Below, piece by piece: positions 53,800-62,428 of a DNA stretch of 64,000 nt. Under the pieces are notes generated by a model. That model was given only the letters and a program-made list of their open reading frames with translations. It was not told where the DNA came from and did not search any database. Each line of letters opens with the position of its first letter. Positions within the stretch are counted from its first letter, which is position 1. The translations under genes and the position numbers were made by a program. The stretch is from positions 1 through 64,000 of the forward strand of contig CANNFM010000017.1 of NCBI GenBank assembly GCA_947503835.1, written 5' to 3'. This DNA is from an uncultured Aquimarina sp. Lineage in GTDB: Bacteria > Bacteroidota > Bacteroidia > Flavobacteriales > Flavobacteriaceae.

Positions 53800-54933
53800 A
53801 TGGAACAGAATCTTGCGCCATCTTTTGATACCTGGACATCAATGTTCTTATTGGTAAGTTCGTTGGGATTCTTTCTAAGCATTATTTTAAGTATCAATAA
53901 AAATGGGAGAACCAATAATTTACCCATTATCTTATTGATTTTAGGATTCTCTTTTATACTTATACAATATGTTTTTTTCTGGACCAAATACGAATCCTTG
54001 TATCCATATGTTTATTTTTTTGATTCTAGTTGGTATCTAGCCTTTGGTCCATTATTATACAGCTATATTATACGATTTTATCGTAAATCCTTTAAGGTGA
54101 AATGGTATCATTTTATACCAGCCGTTATCTCATTTTTCTTAAATGGTTACTACCTTATTAAATCAAATGGGTTTCAAAATCTAGATGAATATAGAGGCGA
54201 TATACTATTTTCGGTTTTCTGGCCACTAAGATCTCCTTGGCTGCCAGCTTTATCTCTAGTGATTTACTTAATTACGGTAAGAGATTTTATTTCTTTTTAC
54301 AAAAAGGATAAAGAATCTCAGTATGAAATCCTTAGAAAAAAGTGGTCTAATCATCTTCTAAACTTATTTTCAGTTTTTACTGTTTCTTATATTAGTTATT
54401 ATGTCCTGGTAAAATTTCCGTTTTTTAATGTAGGTTGGGATTATACTATTTCTTTTTCTATGACCATCTCTATATATGCAATAGGCTATATGGTATATAA
54501 AGAACCTTCCATTTTTAATGGCGAATTATTGTCTAATTTATTCTTAAAAGAAGGAACTAGTAATGGAGAGTTGACAGAAAATACAAAGGATGAATTTTAT
54601 GAAAAACTACTCAGCTATATAACACAAAACAAACCTTATTTAGACAACAACTTACGATTAGTGCAACTGGCAGATAAAATTGGTTTTTCGACACATATTC
54701 TGTCAAGACTTATCAATGAAAAATCAAGTAAAAACTTCAATCAGTTTATTAATGAATATAGATTAGAAGAAGCAAAAAAGCTACTTCTTGAGGATGCAGA
54801 AACCAGTATCAAGACCATATACTTTGATGTAGGCTTTAACAATAAAGCTACATTTAATACCGCATTTAAAAGTAAATTTAATTGTACTCCTTCAGAATAT
54901 AAAAGAAAGCATCTAGAGGTTCAGGATAAATAA
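53800..54933 (+). CDS. Membrane-bound AraC-family transcriptional regulator
   Basis: The 377-residue protein has about seven hydrophobic N-terminal segments (about 12-250), then an AraC-type DNA-binding domain at about 265-375: LVQLADKIGFSTHILSRLINE as the first helix-turn-helix, and IKTIYFDVGFNNKATFNTAFK with TPSEYK as the second. Membrane AraC proteins are common in Bacteroidota and probably sense an envelope signal. It starts 6 bases after rpe, but the pairing probably reflects position only. Ligand and targets are unknown. Confidence 0.9.
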   Translation: MEQNLAPSFDTWTSMFLLVSSLGFFLSIILSINKNGRTNNLPIILLILGFSFILIQYVFFWTKYESLYPYVYFFDSSWYLAFGPLLYSYIIRFYRKSFKVKWYHFIPAVISFFLNGYYLIKSNGFQNLDEYRGDILFSVFWPLRSPWLPALSLVIYLITVRDFISFYKKDKESQYEILRKKWSNHLLNLFSVFTVSYISYYVLVKFPFFNVGWDYTISFSMTISIYAIGYMVYKEPSIFNGELLSNLFLKEGTSNGELTENTKDEFYEKLLSYITQNKPYLDNNLRLVQLADKIGFSTHILSRLINEKSSKNFNQFINEYRLEEAKKLLLEDAETSIKTIYFDVGFNNKATFNTAFKSKFNCTPSEYKRKHLEVQDK

Positions 54934-55012
54934 GTAAGAAATTATAATTCTAAACCCATTCTCATCTTTTTTTGATGAATTTTATTGGTATAAATCTTAA
55001 AATCCTAGGCTT

Positions 55013-56782
55013 ATGAGAACTATACTTTTATTCTTTTGTTTGAGCTTTACTTTTACAGCTTTTTCACAAAAATTCACTTTAATTACAGATGCAAATAATC
55101 CAATTGTTTCAGAACCAACAATTGGAGGTACTTATTTTGGTACTTCCTGGACCGATATCGACAATGACGACAAATTAGATTTGTTTTACGGAGGTGCTAT
55201 TTATAGAAACCTTGGGAATGGAAATTTTGAAGTTGCCGAAGGTGGGGCCGCAATACCCTTTGCAACAGCATTGGTGGGTTGTAGTTGGGCAGACTATGAA
55301 AATGATGGTGATCTTGATTTAATCTATTCTAGATTTTCTACCCCTGGTATATTGCAAACCAGAATCTACACCAATACCGGAGGAGGGAAATTTGTAGAGG
55401 CCAACACTATTCTGAACACTATAAGTTCGGGAACCTGGAGTACACAATGGTGTGATTATAATAATGACAGTTATGTTGATTTTATACTCACCTTTGCAGA
55501 TGGTTTTTTAAACCCCTTAAGTTTTCCAAACAGATTGTATCGAGGTAATTCTGACGGCACGTTTACCGAAGTTACAGAACCTTATGAATTCTTAACAGAA
55601 AAAGAGGCCTATACTGTATCTAGTTGGGCCGATTATGATGAAGATGGCGATACCGATTTATTTATTGCCAGTGGCCCGGCGGCTGGACCGGCAGGAATCA
55701 AGCAAGATTTCTTATTTAAAAATCTACAAATCGAAACAGGTACTGAAGGTTTTCAAAAATTAACAAGTAGTGACCTTTCTTTTGCAGAAGACCCGCAAGA
55801 TGGCCAAAATTACAATGTAATTGATTATGATAATGATGGTGATCTTGATATTTGCCTCACCAACTATTCTGGAATTGAAAACAAGTTTTACGTTAACGAT
55901 TCGGGAAACTATGTTAGTACAAGTGTTCCTTTTACAACTTCTAATAATCAGAATTTATCAAATGCATGGGGCGATTTTGATAACGATGGTGATTTAGACG
56001 TTATCATTACAGCTTCAAGCGCAACGGGTAGCGGTTATTTTATTAATAACGGAGACGGTACTTTTACAGAAAGTGGCTCTAATCTCATCAATTCTACTAC
56101 TTCAGGAAACTCTACAGGAGCAACAATTGGCGATTATGATAACGATGGTGATCTTGACTTTTTTGTAGTCGGAGGAGGTATAAAAGGTCTTTTTAGAAAT
56201 GATTTGGCTGTAAAAAATCATTTTGTAAACATCAAGCTTATTGGTAATCCTTCTAACAAAGCTGGATTGGGTGCCAGATTAGAACTAACCACCAGAATTA
56301 AAGGTAAAATAGTAACACTAAAAAGAGAAATCTCTGCCTCTAATACATTTATGGGCCATAATAGTTTACGTGCACATTTCGGACTTGGTAAAGCTCCTAA
56401 AATAGATAAACTAACCATTTATTGGCCGTCTGGAAATATAGATACCTTCCAAAATCTTAGAGTTAATCGGTTTTATACTCTTGAAGAAGGCAAAAAAAAG
56501 CCAGTGTTCCCTCCCATTAAAGAAAGAAAAGATGAAAATATTGAAGTGATTGTATACCCCAATCCTTCCAAAAAACTAGTACGAGTTAAAATCGAGAATT
56601 TAAAATCAAAAAACGAAATTACGGTTAGTATTAACGATGTTACAGGGCTCTTGATTTCAAAAACAACGTTTGAGCGCAATCAAGACATAGAACTAAATAC
56701 ATCATCCTTACCAAAAGGAAGTTATTTTTTAAACGTAGTCATAGATAAAGAGAGGATTGTAAAAAAGTTAGTGATTCAATAA
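55013..56782 (+). CDS. FG-GAP/VCBS repeat protein with ASPIC/UnbV domain and T9SS type A sorting signal
   Basis: The 589-residue secreted protein has a signal peptide ending TAFSQ. It has about six FG-GAP/VCBS repeats at about 40-400, each with an acidic DxDxDGDxD calcium-type loop (NDGDLD, DEDGDTD, DNDGDLD). An ASPIC/UnbV module at about 402-495 (GLGARLELT, LRAHFGLGKAPKID) follows, and a Por-secretion (type A) domain covers the last 75 residues (VIVYPNPSKKLVRV, LPKGSYFLNVV, VKKLVIQ). It is exported by T9SS and probably anchored at the surface. Function is unknown. Confidence 0.92.
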   Translation: MRTILLFFCLSFTFTAFSQKFTLITDANNPIVSEPTIGGTYFGTSWTDIDNDDKLDLFYGGAIYRNLGNGNFEVAEGGAAIPFATALVGCSWADYENDGDLDLIYSRFSTPGILQTRIYTNTGGGKFVEANTILNTISSGTWSTQWCDYNNDSYVDFILTFADGFLNPLSFPNRLYRGNSDGTFTEVTEPYEFLTEKEAYTVSSWADYDEDGDTDLFIASGPAAGPAGIKQDFLFKNLQIETGTEGFQKLTSSDLSFAEDPQDGQNYNVIDYDNDGDLDICLTNYSGIENKFYVNDSGNYVSTSVPFTTSNNQNLSNAWGDFDNDGDLDVIITASSATGSGYFINNGDGTFTESGSNLINSTTSGNSTGATIGDYDNDGDLDFFVVGGGIKGLFRNDLAVKNHFVNIKLIGNPSNKAGLGARLELTTRIKGKIVTLKREISASNTFMGHNSLRAHFGLGKAPKIDKLTIYWPSGNIDTFQNLRVNRFYTLEEGKKKPVFPPIKERKDENIEVIVYPNPSKKLVRVKIENLKSKNEITVSINDVTGLLISKTTFERNQDIELNTSSLPKGSYFLNVVIDKERIVKKLVIQ

Positions 56783-56803
56783 ATGTTCACCTTCTTCATC
56801 TAA

Positions 56804-56837
56804 AAAAGGCAAGTTTCTTCTATGAAGCTTGCCTTTT
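56804..56837 (+). terminator. Terminator after the FG-GAP protein gene
   Basis: AAAAGGCAAG and CTTGCCTTTT form a ten-base stem with a longer AT-rich loop, 22 bases after the stop. Confidence 0.8.
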
Positions 56838-56926
56838 CTAATATCAGTACTTTAAAAATTCTTAGCTTTATAAAGAATACGGTTTATGTTACAAATACGA
56901 CATAAAAAGAAGAACCCATTATATAA

Positions 56927-57907
56927 ATGAAGCATATAGATTTAATAATAGTTGGCGGTGGTCCTATCGGAATTGCCTGTGGCATAGAGGCTAAGAAAAA
57001 TGGCATTAATTACCTTATCATTGAAAAAGGCCCCATTGTTAATTCTTTGTTTAATTACCCAATTAATATGCAATTTTTTTCATCTTCAGAGAAGTTAGAA
57101 ATTGATGATATCCCTTTTATAAGCAAAGAAGCGAAACCTAAACGTAATGAAGCTCTCGAATATTATCGTAGAATTGTCACTTCTAATGATCTAAATATTC
57201 ATTTATTTGAAAAAGTTGACTCTATAAAGAAACATGAAGAAATCTTCTATATAGAAACCGAAAAACAGCAATATACTGCTTCTTTTATGATAGTCGCTAC
57301 TGGTTTTTATGACATCCCTAATACCATTGATGTACCTGGAGAAGATTTACCCAAAGTATCCCATTATTACAAAGACCCTCATTTTTATGCTAAACAAAAG
57401 TTAGCCATAGTCGGAGCAAGTAATTCTGCTGTTGATGCCGCTTTAGAATGCTATCGCAAAGGAGCAGAAGTGACTATGATTGTGCGTGGGCCAGAGATTG
57501 GCAAGCGAGTTAAATATTGGGTGCGTCCTGATATTCTTAATAGAATCGAAGAAGGAAGCATCAAAGCATTTTATAATGCTACTGTTAAAGAAATATTTCC
57601 GAATACAATTAATATCACTGTTCCAGAGGGTGATGTAAATATCGAAAATGATTATGTTCTTGCATTAACAGGCTATAAACCTAATTTTAGGTTTCTTCAA
57701 AATATAGGAATACACCTCTCTAATGACCATAAGTTATACCCAAAATATGAAGAAGAAAGTATGGAAACCAATATAAAAAATCTGTATCTGGCCGGTGTTA
57801 TATGTGGCGGGATGGATACCCATGTATGGTTTATTGAAAACTCAAGGATTCATGCAAAAACGATACTAAAATCTATCACTAAAAAAATTAATCTTCAAAG
57901 TATCTAA
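56927..57907 (+). CDS. ypdA: YpdA family bacillithiol disulfide reductase
   Basis: The 326-residue FAD/NADPH protein has an N-terminal Rossmann motif (IIVGGGPIGIACGIEA) and an inner NADPH motif (LAIVGASNSAVDAALECY). The YpdA hallmarks NYPINMQFFSSSEKLEI and PKRNEALEYYRRIV are present, and the end carries GVICGGMDTHVWFIENSRIHA. It lacks the CxxC redox pair of thioredoxin reductase, as YpdA does. In Firmicutes it reduces bacillithiol disulfide, so the organism probably makes bacillithiol (inference). It overlaps the convergent next gene by 20 bases. Confidence 0.9.
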   Translation: MKHIDLIIVGGGPIGIACGIEAKKNGINYLIIEKGPIVNSLFNYPINMQFFSSSEKLEIDDIPFISKEAKPKRNEALEYYRRIVTSNDLNIHLFEKVDSIKKHEEIFYIETEKQQYTASFMIVATGFYDIPNTIDVPGEDLPKVSHYYKDPHFYAKQKLAIVGASNSAVDAALECYRKGAEVTMIVRGPEIGKRVKYWVRPDILNRIEEGSIKAFYNATVKEIFPNTINITVPEGDVNIENDYVLALTGYKPNFRFLQNIGIHLSNDHKLYPKYEEESMETNIKNLYLAGVICGGMDTHVWFIENSRIHAKTILKSITKKINLQSI

Positions 57908-58754
57908 AATTTAACATCTGTACCACATATCCGTATATTTCCGGAAATTTTTCTTTTAGCTCCTTAGGAGATTCCATAAAAACCTCAATCAATACAGCAA
58001 TAAATTCAAATTTATCTGTAAAAGCGTACTCTCTCAGTATTTTGGCGTCTACAATCTCTTTTCTGATTTCAATAGAACCCAGATATTCCTCCAATTGCAA
58101 AAAAGTGTCATAAAATATTTCAGAACTTATATCATTATTTTTTATAGAATTATAATGAATCGCATGCGTAATCTCATGAATTCCCAGGTTTCTTCCATCA
58201 TCCTTATGCAAGTTTCCTTTTTGAAAGTCTTTCCAGGATAAAGCCAATACCTTAGATCTGGGATTGAACTCTCCTATATTTTCAGTTTTATTCAAAATTG
58301 AATAAAAAGAATCCGGATATATAATTATTGTATTAAGATATTCTAGTAGATAATGCCTCATCCCAAAAGTAAGCTGTATCACCATCATGGTAATTTGCAT
58401 TCTCATAAAGTCATCTATAACCAAACCTTCTCTGCCAACAAAGCGTATGTCGGCCAAAAACACTGCCGTTCTGTGTGCAAAATATCGTTTTCTTTTTTTA
58501 TCCAGCGCATTATAAAAATCATTTTCATTTATAAACAATTGTAAATGTGAAGGCAACTTTTTAATCTTTGGATAAAAGTGTATAAAATAAGGCTTCTTGT
58601 TATACTTCACATACACCGACTCTAAATATCGTAAAATGTAATAAACACAAATTGACACAATACCAACAGTAACTACAACACCAAGTATATTTTGGAATAC
58701 TGAGTTAGAAGGCTCTTCGTTTAGTGATAATAAAATTGATATATATAAGTTCAA
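57888..58754 (-). CDS. MtfA-like (M90) zinc-dependent peptidase
   Basis: The 288-residue protein begins with a TTG start at 58754; no in-frame ATG is close and a TAA lies upstream. One transmembrane segment (about 22-43) precedes a cytoplasmic or periplasmic domain with the zinc motif HEITHAIH (HExxH) and a downstream EFIAVLIEVFMESP block holding the third ligand, as in MtfA/M90. MtfA of E. coli cleaves and responds to glucose PTS status, but that role is not assumed here. The C-terminus overlaps ypdA by 20 bases tail-to-tail. Confidence 0.83.
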   Translation of the reverse strand: MNLYISILLSLNEEPSNSVFQNILGVVVTVGIVSICVYYILRYLESVYVKYNKKPYFIHFYPKIKKLPSHLQLFINENDFYNALDKKRKRYFAHRTAVFLADIRFVGREGLVIDDFMRMQITMMVIQLTFGMRHYLLEYLNTIIIYPDSFYSILNKTENIGEFNPRSKVLALSWKDFQKGNLHKDDGRNLGIHEITHAIHYNSIKNNDISSEIFYDTFLQLEEYLGSIEIRKEIVDAKILREYAFTDKFEFIAVLIEVFMESPKELKEKFPEIYGYVVQMLNFRYFED

Positions 58755-58859
58755 AAAAAGAATATGTAGGTTGAGACCTTTAAAAATAATGTTTTAGAAA
58801 TAAAAACCTCGTTAATATGGTAATTTAACATTAATTGCTTTTCTTATAATGAGTTGATT

Positions 58860-59028
58860 AATTCCTATATACTCCCTCCTAAGTTACTAGAACACTTAAT
58901 ATGAGTTGATCCAAAATTAATCATCCCCTTTGCTATTATTAAAGTCAAAACTAGTGAAGAAAATATTGTTCTGGTATACTTCCTCGAGTAAAAACCACAC
59001 TATAATAGCGTGGTTTTTATTTTTTTTA
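58860..59028 (+). ncRNA. Candidate small RNA ending at an orphan terminator
   Basis: A stem of AAAAACCAC (58990-58998) and GTGGTTTTT (59010-59018) followed by eight Ts lies on the plus strand between two divergent genes, where no plus-strand gene ends. The left boundary is a guess; the transcript could begin anywhere from about 58800. No known RNA family is recognised. Sequence just before includes TGAGTTGAT near 58902 and 58851. Confidence 0.35.
58990..59028 (+). terminator. Orphan rho-independent terminator
   Basis: A nine-base stem is followed by ATTTTTTTTATA. It points to the right and has no upstream plus-strand gene within 1 kb. Confidence 0.75.
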
Positions 59029-59180
59029 TACAAAACTAATAATCAGCTATTTACAATTATTTAAATCATAATATTATGCTGAAAAAATAGTATTTAACAT
59101 TAATTTTTATGCGGTATACACGGAGCCGCAACCTCTTTTATTTTGGTATATTTAAGACACACAAACTCAAACCAATAATT

Positions 59181-60262
59181 ATGAATAATTCTAAAAAATT
59201 ATCAAGGAGGAAATTTGCAAAAAAAACAGCCTTGATAACAGCAGCTGGGGCAGTTGCACCGCAACTTTTAAATTCTAAATCAACAAAAGAAACTCTCAAC
59301 ACAGACTATGATTACATTGTTGTAGGCTCAGGGGCTGGCGGAGGCCCTCTAGCAGCCAACTTAGCAAGAAATGGTTTTAAAGTTTTAGTATTAGAAGCAG
59401 GAGCCAAAGATCCAAAAACGGATACGTATAAAATACCTGCTTACCATCCATTGGCATCAGAAGATGAAAAACTTTCATGGAACTATTTTGTAAAACACTA
59501 TTCGGGAGAACGAGATCAGTTAGACAGTAAATATGTACCCGGAAAAGGAATTCTATATCCAAGAGGAGCTACTATTGGCGGATCTACAGCTGTAAATGCA
59601 ATGATTACCATATATCCACATGCCAATGATTTTGAATATATCGCAGATCTAACCGGAGATGATAGCTGGAGAGCAGAAAATATGCGAGAATATTTTAAAC
59701 GTTTAGAAAATTGTGAATATCTAAAAACTAATGAAGCGATTAGAGAAGATCATGGACTTGATGGATGGCTCCCAACCAACTATCAAAATCAGGATTTAGG
59801 CACCCTACTAGAGAATACTTCTTTGTTAGGAATTATTAAGGCCAACCTTGACTATACTGGTAGAAATATAGTAGAGATGTTTTTTAATGAAAAATCTTTT
59901 GATGTAAACAAACGATCTTTTGAAAGAGGTGGCGAAGGAGCTTTATTAATTCCGCAAACTATGGATAAAAAGGCCTCTAGACATTCGGTAAGAGAATATC
60001 TATTAGAGACCCAGGAGTTATACCCAGATAATTTAACCATCATCACCGATGCTTTAGTGAGCAAAGTGGTCTTCAATGAACAAAAAGAAGTTATTGGCGT
60101 AGAATATATTAAAGGCAATAACCTGTATGAAGCAGATCGACTTTATGATGACACGTCGAATCCTGACACTCCCCTATTTGTAAAAGCAACCAGAGAGGTC
60201 ATCTTATCTGCTGGAGCATTTAATACACCTCAAATACTACAATTATCTGGTGTAGGAGAAGC
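59181..60262 (+). pseudogene. GMC-type oxidoreductase, 3'-truncated
   Basis: The start at 59181 gives a twin-arginine signal (LSRRKFAKKTALITAAGAVA). The FAD Rossmann motif DYIVVGSGAGGGPLAANLA and VLVLEAG are intact, as are PRGATIGGSTAVNAMI and VILSAGAFNTPQILQLSGVG, the second GMC signature. Normal enzymes run to over 500 residues with a catalytic His near the end. Here homology stops at about 60255, and the frame then reads into antisense sequence of the next gene, ending at 60368. The protein lacks its substrate-binding and catalytic C-terminal part and is unlikely to work. Confidence 0.85.
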
Positions 60263-60805
60263 TTCTTTCTCTAATCCTATATCATCATTAATATTTATTT
60301 CACCCTTCATCTGCATAGTAGGTTGTACTCTTCCTTGTTTTTGCTGTACTACGTGCCATGCTTCGTGAGGTAGGTGTTTTTCTTGCCCAGATGCCAAATG
60401 AATATCTGTGCCTTGTGCATAAGCATGTGCTTGCAATTGTGAGGGTTTATCAGAGTTATAATGCACTTTTACTTCATCCATAGCATAGCCAGAGAGATTT
60501 TCGATCCCTGATTTTAAATTATCTGGCAAGCCTGAATTGTTTTCCCTTCGACCAGATTCAGGGCTTTCTTTTTTTTGGATGGGTTCAAATTTACCTTGCA
60601 GTAATTCTTCCTTTTCTAAACCTTGTTTTTGAATCGTTTTTGCAACATAATTATTGGCCATTGCCTGTAACACCTTCATTTGCATAGTTTCTGGTCTATT
60701 ATCTATAAACTGAAACGTAGATGAGTGATTATGCTGTTTTTGAGAAACTGTATTCGTTACCGATTGATTTTTGTTTTCCTTTGATTTGTATGCGTGTGTA
60801 TGCAT
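60230..60805 (-). pseudogene. DUF4157 (eCIS-associated) protein, 3'-truncated
   Basis: The start at 60805 gives a hydrophilic, Gln- and His-rich N-terminus with FQFIDNRPETMQMKVLQAMAN, the usual N-terminal block of these effectors. The DUF4157 core follows (about 98-175): LPDNLKSGIENLSGYAMDEV, VHYNSDKPSQLQAHAYAQGTD, and the HEAWHVVQQKQGRV His motif. Family members continue with LEKEADxMG and then a toxin or enzyme. Here the protein reads LEKEA and then nine unrelated residues to a stop. DUF4157 marks proteins linked to extracellular contractile injection systems. The payload is missing. Confidence 0.82.
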
Positions 60806-60986
60806 TGGCAATGCTTTTTAGAGTTTTTATTTCTACAAATTAAAACACTGGTTTTTAGAAGGTTATTAAATTTACGAATTTGTTTTCAGAGTTCCTTATA
60901 AAATCCAGATTTAATACAATCTATAATGGATACTCGGTTTTTTATTATGAATTATGGTTCTGAACTCTGTTTGGTAATATGCATAT

Positions 60987-61532
60987 TTACCTTTTAATAT
61001 ATGTATTTCTAGTTCTTAGAAAAAGGGTAAGAAGTAACGTAAATACAATTCCCGTAAGCAGGTTTCCCACAAATGAAAATTGAGCTTGCACAGAAGTGCT
61101 ATAATATTTAGCCTGTTCTACAACCTTTTTTTCAACTTCTAAGGAGGTCAATTGAGTGCTTTGCATTTTATGGGAGACTATTTCTATCATTTCTTGATTG
61201 TACTTTGGGTAAAATACTTCATAAAACAGAATCGTTAGAATCACACTAGTAATAGCAGTAGAAACACTTACAATTAAACCTGTTTTGAAAGCGTCAGAAA
61301 AGGATAAAGAATTCTCATTGGAGCGTTTTCTTTTCTTAAGAGCCTTAAATATACCTAGAAGAAGAAATAGGTAAAGAGAAGCAAATAGTATAGTACCACC
61401 ATACATTAGATTATCATTCAGAACAGATTTTGGCCCAACGAAACCAAATGCCAGTAAGACCAACATTAAAAAAGTTCCCGAAAGGGCGATAATTACTCCA
61501 ACTAATATTGGGTATGTAACATTATTTTTCAT
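60987..61532 (-). CDS. DUF4199 family membrane protein
   Basis: The start at 61532 (MKNNVTYPILVGVIIALSGT) is chosen; a longer frame to 61619 adds sequence without family support. The 181-residue protein has four hydrophobic segments (about 5-29, 43-62, 85-105, 150-172) and the DUF4199 pattern FSDAFKTGLIVSVSTAITSVI followed by VFYPKYNQEM. The role is unknown. The gene lies 90 bases from a LuxR-type regulator on the same strand and may be controlled by it (inference). Confidence 0.82.
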   Translation of the reverse strand: MKNNVTYPILVGVIIALSGTFLMLVLLAFGFVGPKSVLNDNLMYGGTILFASLYLFLLLGIFKALKKRKRSNENSLSFSDAFKTGLIVSVSTAITSVILTILFYEVFYPKYNQEMIEIVSHKMQSTQLTSLEVEKKVVEQAKYYSTSVQAQFSFVGNLLTGIVFTLLLTLFLRTRNTYIKR

Positions 61533-61622
61533 TGTATTGTTATTTATGATTCTACAATACAAAGATTTGGGATTCCACGTACAATAACCAAAAAAAATGG
61601 GGTGTAAAAAAGGGTGCAAATT

Positions 61623-62069
61623 TTACTCTTCGGAGGTGTAGAACCTTTCAGCAAGTACTTTTCGGACCAATTCTCGTCTGTTTTTTACTCTTATCTTTTT
61701 ATAGATATTGTTAATGTGAGACTTTATCGTCGAGAGCTCTACAAAAAGCGTTTCGGCAATTTCTTTGTTCTTTTTTCCTTTGGTGATAAGTTGAATAATT
61801 TCCTTCTCTCTGGAAGAGAGGTTATAATCGTCAGTTTTCAAAATCAGTTCAGGGTGTCTAGAATGCCCTAAAACAATTCCAAAAGAGAAAATAAGTACTA
61901 TAAAAGGTATAATTAAAAGCGAATTCAAATAATTTACCTGAACAAAACCATAGTACGTCGAAAAATAAAAAACATTAAAAATTAAAACCCCAAGGAGTAT
62001 TAAAGAAGCTATTCCTATCAGTAAATTTCTGTCTGATATATTTTTAGGAGAAGTCATTTTAATTTTCAT
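61623..62069 (-). CDS. Membrane-anchored LuxR-type transcriptional regulator
   Basis: The 148-residue protein has two N-terminal transmembrane helices (about 15-37 and 45-67) followed by a LuxR HTH at about 82-140: LSSREKEIIQLITKGKKNKEI, LFVELSTIKSHINNIYKKI and NRRELVRKVL. There is no sensor or receiver domain. Such small membrane HTH proteins in Bacteroidota often sit with a DUF4199 gene, as here. The signal is unknown. Confidence 0.85.
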   Translation of the reverse strand: MKIKMTSPKNISDRNLLIGIASLILLGVLIFNVFYFSTYYGFVQVNYLNSLLIIPFIVLIFSFGIVLGHSRHPELILKTDDYNLSSREKEIIQLITKGKKNKEIAETLFVELSTIKSHINNIYKKIRVKNRRELVRKVLAERFYTSEE

Positions 62070-62428
62070 CTGGATGTTTTTTCAGGAATATGGTTCTTAC
62101 TTGCAACTAACCGTTATACAATACCTTAACTATAAAAATAATCATTATCAACAAAAAAGCCAGGCAATTTTGTCTTAAAAGAGACTCAATAATCCAAAGT
62201 TTATGCCTTTTGATATGGGGCTTAAAAAACATTAGAAATGATATTTAATAAAAACCTTTATCCCCTGGCACATTATTAATTTTTAAATATAAAAGAAATA
62301 CCAAATCATTTCGACTAAGTAGTAAGAATAGTTCATGAACGTATAAAAGTTAAAAAAACCAGTAATTAATTACCACAATAATGCTATCTTTAAGATAACA
62401 TAATGTATTTAATCTGCTATAATACAGA
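62070..62428 (+). other. 359-base intergenic region, nothing identified
   Basis: AT-rich spacer between the divergent LuxR-type gene and the histidine kinase gene. I find no open frame or RNA gene, and no TAnnTTTG element of good quality. A short palindrome (CTTTAAG) occurs near 62388. Confidence 0.5.

Larger units (their letters stand above)
58755..59180 (+). other. 426-base intergenic region containing an orphan terminator
   Basis: It lies between two divergent genes. No coding frame is visible. A terminator at 58990-59028 is present, oriented away from both gene starts, so the left part may hold a small RNA gene, listed separately. The last 150 bases before the GMC gene are plain AT-rich DNA. 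Confidence 0.6.

Noticed and set aside
59109..59181. Longer N-terminus for the GMC gene starting at 59109
   Set aside because: The added residues are not family-like and would bury the twin-arginine signal that begins at 59181.
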